Part shown: in pieces, positions 6,039 through 11,019 of the stretch
How the letters are laid out: every line of letters starts with the position of its first letter
Numbering within the stretch: position 1 is the stretch's first letter
Assembly (NCBI GenBank): GCA_031178645.1
Contig: JAPSIP010000028.1
Span: 1 to 11,019, forward strand
From: Paracoccus sp. (in: a-proteobacteria)
GTDB taxonomy: Bacteria; Pseudomonadota; Alphaproteobacteria; Rhodobacterales; Rhodobacteraceae
Direction: 5' to 3'
Length of the DNA stretch: 11,019 nucleotides
Notes under the pieces: generated by a model
Told to the model about the DNA's origin: nothing
Database searches by the model: none
The model's input: only the letters and a program-made list of their open reading frames with translations
Program-made: the position numbers and the translations under genes

Positions 6039-7174
6039 CGCGGCTTCCCGCCAGACTTTTGCAGGATCCCGACCTGCTGTCGATCTTCGACGCCATCGAG
6101 GCGGGGGGCCATCGCGCCTGGCTGGTGGGCGGCGCGGTCCGCAACGCGCTTCTGGGCGAACCCGTCGGTGATCTGGACCTGGCCACCGACGCAACACCCC
6201 ACCGGGTCAGCGACCTGGCGAGCGCGGCGGGGCTGAAGCCGGTGCCCACGGGCATCGACCATGGCACGGTCACGGTCGTGGCAGGCGGACGGGGGTTCGA
6301 GGTGACCACCCTGCGCCGCGACGTCGAAACCGACGGCCGCCGCGCGGTCGTCGCCTTTTCCGACGATCTGGCGCAAGACGCGCACCGCCGCGACTTCACC
6401 ATGAACGCGCTTTACGCGGGTCGTGACGGAACCGTCATCGACCTTGTCGGCGGGCTCGAGGATCTGCACGCCCGCCGCCTCCGTTTTGTGGGCGATCCCG
6501 CGCAGCGCATTGCCGAGGATTACTTGCGAATCCTGCGCTTTTTCCGCTTCCTGGCCTGGTATGGCCGAGACGCCGATCCGACCGCCGTGGCTGCCTGCCG
6601 TGAAGGGCGTGACGGGCTGGCGCAGATTTCGCGCGAACGCATCGGTCAGGAAATGCGCAAGCTGCTGATGGCCCCAGACCCCATGCCCGCGATCCGGCTG
6701 ATGGCCGAAACCGGCGTTCTGGCCAAGGTGCTGCCCCATGCGACGCCCGACCGTCTGGGGGCGCTTGCGCCCTTAGCGCCATGGATCGCCCGCCTGGCGG
6801 CGCTGTCGCAGGCCGACCTGGCCGACACGCTGCGCCTGTCGCGCGCCGATGCACGCGACCACCGGATCCTGGTGACTGCCTTGGACGAGGATTGGTCCTT
6901 CGACCGCATCGCCTATCGCCTGGGGGGCGATCTGGCCGACGCCGCGGCTGTGCTGGTCCAGACCGGCCCTCGCGGCCCGCGCCCCGGCTGGCCCAAGGCC
7001 AAGGCCGCCGCAAGCCCTCTGCCGATCACGGCCAGCGACCTGCAGCCGCGCCTGCAGGGCCCGGCCCTGGGACGCGCGCTGAAAGCGGCCGAGGATGCCT
7101 GGATCGAGGCAGGCTTTGCCATGCCCGTCCCCGCCCTGATCGACATCGCTCTGCTTGCCGGAGAAAGTCAATGA
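6035..7174 (+). CDS. cca: CCA-adding tRNA nucleotidyltransferase
   Basis: 379 aa from GTG. It adds or repairs the 3'-CCA end of tRNAs without a nucleic-acid template. The class II nucleotidyltransferase head shows LVGGAVRNALLG (30-41) and the metal-binding pair D46/D48 in GDLDLAT. The neck-type motifs follow as RRDFTMNALY (118-127), then DLVGGLEDL and the RILRFFRFLAWYG helix that helps bind nucleotides. No HD domain is visible and the length matches the short alphaproteobacterial form. Poly(A) polymerase I shares the head domain, but the short size and lack of a basic tail favour CCA addition. It overlaps the upstream Nudix gene (GTGA) and the downstream ABC transporter (ATGA) by 4 nt each, the middle of a coupled operon. 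If the RpoH-type promoter drives the whole chain, tRNA end repair would rise with heat or oxidative stress. Confidence 0.94.
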   Translation: MTRLPARLLQDPDLLSIFDAIEAGGHRAWLVGGAVRNALLGEPVGDLDLATDATPHRVSDLASAAGLKPVPTGIDHGTVTVVAGGRGFEVTTLRRDVETDGRRAVVAFSDDLAQDAHRRDFTMNALYAGRDGTVIDLVGGLEDLHARRLRFVGDPAQRIAEDYLRILRFFRFLAWYGRDADPTAVAACREGRDGLAQISRERIGQEMRKLLMAPDPMPAIRLMAETGVLAKVLPHATPDRLGALAPLAPWIARLAALSQADLADTLRLSRADARDHRILVTALDEDWSFDRIAYRLGGDLADAAAVLVQTGPRGPRPGWPKAKAAASPLPITASDLQPRLQGPALGRALKAAEDAWIEAGFAMPVPALIDIALLAGESQ

Positions 7175-9015
7175 CCCTTCACTACCGGCTTGGCCGCCTG
7201 ATCGATGCCTTCCGCCCGGCGGACGGCCCGCCACCCGCCACGCTGCTGGCTTTTTTCCGCTGGTGCCTGGCGGGCGCCTGGGGTGGGCTGGGGCTGGCCG
7301 GCATCGCCTCGGCCCTGGGCGGGGTCGCGGATGTCGTGGCGGCGGTCCTGCTGGGCTGGGTCGTGGACGCCATCGCGACGGGCGATCCGGGCGCCTTCTG
7401 GGGCCAGAACGGCGTGCTGGTCGCGGCCTTCGTGGGCTTCTTCCTGCTGCTGCGGCCGCTGATCTTCGGCCTGTCCACCGCGACCAGCAGCGTCATCATC
7501 GGGCCCAATGTGCTGCCCCTGGTCCTGTCGCGGATCCACCGCTGGACCATGGGCCATTCGGTCGCCTTCTTCGACAACGACTTCGCCGGGCGCCTGGCGC
7601 AGAAGCAGATGCAGACCGCCCGTGCCGTCACCGATGTCGCATCCGAGATGGTGAACGTTGTGGCCTTCGCGCTGGCCTCGGTCCTGGGATCGGCGGCCTT
7701 TCTGGTCTCGGTCGATGGCTGGGGCGCGATCGCGCTGATCGTCTGGATGCTGGCCTATCTGGGGCTGATCCGCTTTTTCCTGCCGCGCATCCGGGCAAAA
7801 TCCGGGGCTCGCGCCTCGGCCCGCGCGATGATCACGGGGCAGGTCGTCGATACCATCACCAACATCAAGACCGTCAAGCTGTTCGCCCATGCCGAGCATG
7901 AGGATCGTGCCGCCCTGGGCGCCATGGCGGGCTTTCGCGAACGCGCCCTGGATTTCGGCGTGGTCAGCAGCACCTTCCGCATGTCGCTGATGGTGATCGC
8001 GGGCATCCTGCCGGTGATCCTGGTCGGCGGGTCGATCATGCTGTGGCGGCAGGGCCAGGCCACGCCGGGCGACGTGGCGGCGGCGGGCGCCATCGCCATG
8101 CGCCTGTCGCAGATGACCGGCTGGGTCAGCATGGCGCTGATGGGCATCTGGGGCAGCGTGGGCGAGGTCGAGGACGGCATGAAGACCCTGTCGCCGCCCC
8201 ATGCCCTGACCGACGCGCCCGATGCCCTGCCCCTGGAACGGGTCGCGGGACGGGTCGATTTCGATCATGTGGGCTTCGCCTATGGCCGCGACGAAGGGGG
8301 CCTTGCCGATATCGACCTGCATATCCGCGCGGGTGAAAAGGTGGGCATCGTCGGCGCATCCGGTGCGGGCAAGTCCACGATGGTGGCGCTGCTGCTGCGG
8401 CTTTACGACGTGGAAAAGGGCGCGATCCGCATCGACGGGCACGACCTGCGCCAGGTCACGCAGGAAAGCCTGCGCCGCCAGATCGGCATGGTCACACAGG
8501 AAACCGCGATGTTCAACCGATCCGCCCGCGACAACATCCTGTATGGCCGCCCCGGCGCCACGCAGGCCGAAATCGAGGCTGCCGCCCGCGCGGCTGAGGC
8601 GCATGACTTCATCCTGACGCTTCAGGACCACGCGGGGCGGCGCGGCTATGACGCGCATCTGGGCGAACGGGGGGTCAAGCTGTCGGGCGGGCAGCGCCAG
8701 CGGATCGCGCTTGCCCGCGCCTTCCTGAAGGACGCGCCGATCCTGGTCCTGGACGAGGCGACCAGCGCCCTGGACAGCGAAATCGAGGCCCAGGTCCAGG
8801 ACGCCCTGGTCCGCGCCATGAAGGGCAAGACTGTGCTGGCCATCGCCCATCGCCTGTCCACCATTGCCGAACTGGACCGGATCATCGTCATGGACGGGGG
8901 CCAGATCGCCGAACAGGGCAGCCACGCGCAGCTTCTGGCGCGCGGGGGGCTTTACGCGCGTTACTGGAACAGGCAGTCGGGCGGCTTTTTGGGAACCGAG
9001 GAAGCGGCGGAATGA
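7171..9015 (+). CDS. ABCB-type half transporter (TM domain fused to ATPase)
   Basis: 614 aa, membrane domain then ATPase, working as a homodimer in the inner membrane; MsbA/multidrug-exporter family. Hydrophobic segments near residues 35-62, 82-108, 160-180, 185-205, 270-292 and 305-328 give about six helices, with SVAFFDNDFAGRLAQK (130-145) and VVDTITNIKTVKLFA (225-239) being typical intracellular coupling regions. The ATPase is complete: Walker A GASGAGKST (395-403), Q-loop VTQE (441-444), signature LSGGQRQRIALARA (504-517), Walker B ILVLDEATSALD (524-535) and switch histidine H560 (AHRLST). The substrate cannot be read from sequence; lipid, peptide, drug or heavy-metal/thiol export are all possible. 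The ATG at 7171, with GGAG 7 nt upstream and overlapping the cca stop, is the true start; the same frame stays open upstream to 6781 only because it runs through cca in a different register. The stop overlaps the next start (ATGA). Confidence 0.95.
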   Translation: MTLHYRLGRLIDAFRPADGPPPATLLAFFRWCLAGAWGGLGLAGIASALGGVADVVAAVLLGWVVDAIATGDPGAFWGQNGVLVAAFVGFFLLLRPLIFGLSTATSSVIIGPNVLPLVLSRIHRWTMGHSVAFFDNDFAGRLAQKQMQTARAVTDVASEMVNVVAFALASVLGSAAFLVSVDGWGAIALIVWMLAYLGLIRFFLPRIRAKSGARASARAMITGQVVDTITNIKTVKLFAHAEHEDRAALGAMAGFRERALDFGVVSSTFRMSLMVIAGILPVILVGGSIMLWRQGQATPGDVAAAGAIAMRLSQMTGWVSMALMGIWGSVGEVEDGMKTLSPPHALTDAPDALPLERVAGRVDFDHVGFAYGRDEGGLADIDLHIRAGEKVGIVGASGAGKSTMVALLLRLYDVEKGAIRIDGHDLRQVTQESLRRQIGMVTQETAMFNRSARDNILYGRPGATQAEIEAAARAAEAHDFILTLQDHAGRRGYDAHLGERGVKLSGGQRQRIALARAFLKDAPILVLDEATSALDSEIEAQVQDALVRAMKGKTVLAIAHRLSTIAELDRIIVMDGGQIAEQGSHAQLLARGGLYARYWNRQSGGFLGTEEAAE

Positions 9016-10250
9016 GCCTGTGGCATGTCGAGCGGTTGGGCCGGCGCGGCGACGGCGTGGCCCTGGGGGACGCGGGCCGCGCGCTTGCGGCCCTGACCCT
9101 GCCCGGCGAGGCGATCGAGGGCGAGATGCAGGGCGACCGCATCCCTGCCCCGCGCATCATCACACCCTCGCCCGACCGGGTGCGCCCTGTCTGCACCCAT
9201 TACCGCGCCTGTGGTGGCTGTTCGCTGATGCACGCAAACGACGCCTTCACCGCCGCCTGGAAGCGGCAGGTCGTCGAAACCGCCCTGGCCGCCCGCGGGC
9301 TGCCTGCGCCGGTCGAGGGGGTGCATGTCTCGCCCCCCCTGTCCCGGCGGCGGGCGGTGCTGTCGGGCAGGCGCACGAAGAAGGGCGCGCTTGTCGGCTT
9401 TCACGCCCGCGCGTCCGAGGTGATCGTCGATCTGGCCGAATGCCATGTCATGCGCCCCGAAATCACCGCTGCCCTTCCCCTGCTGCGACGGATCACCGTC
9501 GCCGGCGCCTCGCGCAGTGGCGAGTTGTCGATGACCGTCATCCACGGCGCCGCCGGGCTGGACCTGACGGTCGCGGGCGGCAAGCCGATGGAGCCCGCGC
9601 TGTTCCAGACCCTTGCCGCATTGGCCGAGGAAGGCGACCTGGCCCGCCTGACCTGGCAGGATCCCGCAGGCGAAGGCCAGTCGATCACGCGCCGCCCCCC
9701 TGCCCTGCCGATGGGGCGCGCGCAGGTCGTCCCGCCGCCGGGCGCCTTCCTGCAAGCCACGGCTGATGGAGAGGCTGCCTTGCTGGCGGCGGTGCGCGAC
9801 TTCACGGCGGGGGCCACGCGAATCGCCGACCTGTTTTCCGGCTGCGGCACCTTTTCGCTGCCCCTGGCCCAAACGGCGGCCGTTCACGCGGTCGAGGGAC
9901 TGGCCCCGCCCCTGGCCGCGCTTGACGCCGGATGGCGCGTAGCGCCGGGGCTGAACCGCGTTGCGACCGAGAATCGTGACCTGGCCCGGCGCCCGTTGCT
10001 GGCCGATGAACTGAACCGCTTTGACGCGATTGTGATCGACCCGCCCCGTGCCGGGGCCGAGGCCCAGGCGCGGGAAATCGCCCGCTCGACGGTGCGCAGG
10101 ATCGCTTTCGTGTCCTGCGATCCGGTCAATTTCTCAAGGGATGCGCAGCTTCTTGCCGATGGTGGCTTCATGCTGAAACGGCTTCGCGTGGTCGATCAGT
10201 TTCGCTGGTCGCCCCATGTCGAAACAGTGGCCGAGTTCGTCAGAACCTAG
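9012..10250 (+). CDS. RNA 5-methyluridine methyltransferase (TrmA/RlmD family)
   Basis: 412 aa SAM-dependent enzyme that methylates C5 of a uridine in rRNA or tRNA. A short N-terminal TRAM-like stretch (about 1-48) is followed by four cysteines placed as in the iron-sulfur RlmD group: C61-x5-C67-x2-C70 and C144. The SAM-binding motif is DLFSGCGTFSLPLA (273-286), then IDPPRAGAE (342-350). The catalytic nucleophile is C369 in FVSCDPVNFSRD, and the general base is probably E404 in PHVETVAEF. The iron-sulfur motif favours 23S rRNA U1939-type (RlmD) over tRNA U54 (TrmA) activity, but the target base is not proven, so I give no symbol. GAGGAA 8 nt before the ATG at 9012 supports the start, which overlaps the ABC stop by 4 nt. 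It is the last gene of the chain; no clear terminator follows in the 63 nt before the next gene. Confidence 0.93.
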   Translation: MSLWHVERLGRRGDGVALGDAGRALAALTLPGEAIEGEMQGDRIPAPRIITPSPDRVRPVCTHYRACGGCSLMHANDAFTAAWKRQVVETALAARGLPAPVEGVHVSPPLSRRRAVLSGRRTKKGALVGFHARASEVIVDLAECHVMRPEITAALPLLRRITVAGASRSGELSMTVIHGAAGLDLTVAGGKPMEPALFQTLAALAEEGDLARLTWQDPAGEGQSITRRPPALPMGRAQVVPPPGAFLQATADGEAALLAAVRDFTAGATRIADLFSGCGTFSLPLAQTAAVHAVEGLAPPLAALDAGWRVAPGLNRVATENRDLARRPLLADELNRFDAIVIDPPRAGAEAQAREIARSTVRRIAFVSCDPVNFSRDAQLLADGGFMLKRLRVVDQFRWSPHVETVAEFVRT

Positions 10251-10268
10251 GCAGATCACGATGGTTTG

Positions 10269-10280
10269 TGCTATCTAGCA
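10269..10280 (+). promoter_or_regulatory. Possible extended -10 / palindrome before the L,D-transpeptidase
   Basis: In an AT-rich patch unlike the surrounding DNA, TGCTA (10269-10273) and TAGCA (10276-10280) form a 12-bp palindrome. The same bases read as an extended -10 (TG, one base, TATCTA at 10272-10277), which would start transcription near 10284. No good -35 is seen. It could be a promoter, an operator site, or both. Confidence 0.4.
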
Positions 10281-10313
10281 TCCATAAAAAATCCAGAAAC
10301 GTCAGAGGCAGTG

Positions 10314-10829
10314 ATGTTCAAGCCAACGCGCCGCGCCGTCGCATTTTCGATGCTCGCCTTTCTGGCGGCATGTGGCAAGCCGCCCAGCAAGTTCCGCGCC
10401 TATAACGGCCCGGCCGTCACGCAGGTCGTGGTGAACAAGGGCGCACGCAAGATGTATCTTCTGCACGGCCAGACCGTGCTGAAATCCTATGATGTGGGCC
10501 TGGGCAATATGCCCGTCGGCCACAAGCAGTTCGAAGGCGACGGCAAGACACCCGAAGGCGTGTATCTCATCGATCGCTTCAACCCGCGCAGCCGCTATCA
10601 CCTGTCGGTCGGCGTGTCCTATCCCAACGAACGCGACGCGGCCCTGGCGCAGGCCCTGGGACGCCAGCCCGGCGGCGACATCTTCATCCACGGCCGCGGC
10701 CCGGAAGGCAACCGCTTCGCCCAGACCAACCGCGACTGGACGGCGGGCTGCATCGCCGTCAAGGACGAGGAGATCGAAGAAGTCTATGCCATGCTGCGGC
10801 CCGGCATCCCGATCGTCATCAACCCCTGA
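10314..10829 (+). CDS. YkuD-domain L,D-transpeptidase lipoprotein
   Basis: 171 aa. YkuD-family enzymes cross-link peptidoglycan, attach lipoproteins to it, or trim such links, in the periplasm. The N-terminus has a basic start (MFKPTRR), a hydrophobic run and a lipobox LAAC with the lipidated cysteine at C20; glycine at +2 suggests it is not held in the inner membrane. The YkuD domain covers about 34-170, with catalytic histidine H126 in IFIHGRG and nucleophile C146 in DWTAGCIAV. The latter form, TAGCIAV instead of SHGC, is typical of the YafK-like branch. AGAGG 5 nt before the ATG at 10314 supports this start, which puts the signal peptide at the very N-terminus; the frame extends upstream to 10266 but with a non-signal-like leader (GTG 10311 is a minor alternative). 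It has its own AT-rich upstream region, so it is probably a separate transcription unit from the operon before it. Confidence 0.93.
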   Translation: MFKPTRRAVAFSMLAFLAACGKPPSKFRAYNGPAVTQVVVNKGARKMYLLHGQTVLKSYDVGLGNMPVGHKQFEGDGKTPEGVYLIDRFNPRSRYHLSVGVSYPNERDAALAQALGRQPGGDIFIHGRGPEGNRFAQTNRDWTAGCIAVKDEEIEEVYAMLRPGIPIVINP

Positions 10830-10852
10830 CGGGACGTGACGGCCCGAATGAC

Positions 10853-10879
10853 AAAGGCCCCGGATGTCCGGGGCCATTT
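10853..10879. terminator. Bidirectional intrinsic terminator
   Basis: GGCCCCGGA (10856-10864) and TCCGGGGCC (10867-10875) form a perfect inverted repeat, giving at least 8 bp with an ATGT loop. It is flanked by AAA on the left and (A)TTT on the right, so each strand reads a GC stem followed by a short T-run. It lies between the stops of two convergent genes (10829 and 10884), as expected for a shared terminator. The T-runs are short. Confidence 0.8.
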
Positions 10880-10883
10880 GCGT

Positions 10884-11019
10884 TCAGCTGCCCGTCAGCA
10901 GCGTCCACCACAGCTTGCCCGATGGCTCTTGGTACCAGGCAAAGCCCAGGTTGGTGGCAGCCGGATCCATGATGACATCGCGCGTATCGCGGGTGCCCAT
11001 CCAGGCGGTCAGGGTCTGG
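10884..11019 (-). CDS. CAP/SCP-domain protein, C-terminal fragment
   Basis: Only the last 44 residues are in the window; the 5' part lies beyond the right edge. The minus strand reads QTLTAWMGTRDTRDVIMDP, then AATNLGFAWYQEPSGKLWW, then TLLTGS and a TGA at 10886-10884. The pattern W-x-x-[ST]...-x-x-I-[LM]-x-P...LG.A......G..WWT is the end of the bacterial CAP (SCP/PR-1, YkwD-like) domain, normally a secreted or periplasmic protein of unclear biochemical role. The usual W-x-x-S-x-x-H-R motif here reads W-M-G-T-R-D-T-R, so the histidine that lines the CAP cavity is replaced by threonine (codon at 10985-10983). It converges on the L,D-transpeptidase gene across a shared terminator; both would act in the cell envelope, though opposite orientation gives no evidence of common control. 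The family call rests on a short fragment. Confidence 0.75.
   Translation of the reverse strand, partial: QTLTAWMGTRDTRDVIMDPAATNLGFAWYQEPSGKLWWTLLTGS

Noticed and set aside
6781..7170. N-terminal extension of the ABC transporter frame
   Set aside because: These codons overlap cca in another register and read as Arg/Pro-rich noise; the ATG at 7171 has a good RBS and a normal family N-terminus.
7168..8925. 585-codon open frame on the minus strand opposite the ABC transporter
   Set aside because: The composition is rich in D, H, Q and R with no recognisable motif, and it lies exactly over a complete ABC gene. The same holds for the long antisense frames at 2522-3724, 4318-5745 and 8961-9887.
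1..11019. Mobile element, CRISPR, toxin-antitoxin, tRNA or phage signals
   Set aside because: I saw no direct-repeat arrays, terminal inverted repeats, transposase or integrase motifs or tRNA cloverleaf. Gene content, orientation and base composition look like uniform core genome.

Overview
This is a GC-rich window, with coding runs near 65-70 % G+C by eye, from an alphaproteobacterium. It is most probably a Rhodobacterales/Paracoccaceae member such as Paracoccus or a relative. The clues are strong G/C third-position bias, GTG starts, alphaproteobacterial-type protein sequences, and a heat-shock promoter of the alphaproteobacterial RpoH form (CTTG - 17 nt - CCTATATTGG). I see no rRNA, tRNA, insertion sequence, CRISPR array or attachment site. 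The window reads as chromosomal core genome.

Layout. Positions 1-1096 (minus) hold argG, cut by the window edge at its C-terminus. About 100 bp away and divergent is ilvA (plus), a short-form threonine ammonia-lyase with a C-terminal ACT-like domain. It is followed after 48 nt by a receiver-plus-PP2C (SpoIIE/RsbU-type) phosphatase (plus), whose stop codon shares a CTAG with the stop of a convergent small Nudix hydrolase (minus, 3847-4290). A 144-bp divergent spacer (4291-4434) carries the RpoH-like promoter and a perfect 7-bp hairpin.

From 4435 to 10250 five plus-strand genes form one chain: hslO (Hsp33 redox chaperone), a CoA-pyrophosphatase-type Nudix hydrolase, cca (tRNA CCA-adding enzyme), a half-size ABCB-type exporter, and a TrmA/RlmD-family RNA 5-methyluridine methyltransferase. 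Every junction is a 4-nt stop/start overlap (GTGA, GTGA, ATGA, ATGA), each with a good Shine-Dalgarno sequence. This is strong evidence for one translationally coupled operon, probably heat-inducible through the hslO promoter. A separate lipoprotein L,D-transpeptidase follows (10314-10829). A symmetric GC hairpin (10856-10875) separates it from a convergent CAP/SCP-domain protein, of which only the last 44 residues are visible (10884-11019, minus).

The genes cover arginine and isoleucine biosynthesis, a partner-switching-type signalling phosphatase, a stress/RNA-maturation operon and cell-wall functions. I found no convincing undescribed system. The points most worth following up are the degenerate receiver domain in the phosphatase, the RpoH-type promoter feeding an operon of chaperone and tRNA/rRNA-modifying enzymes, and the missing cavity histidine in the CAP-domain fragment.
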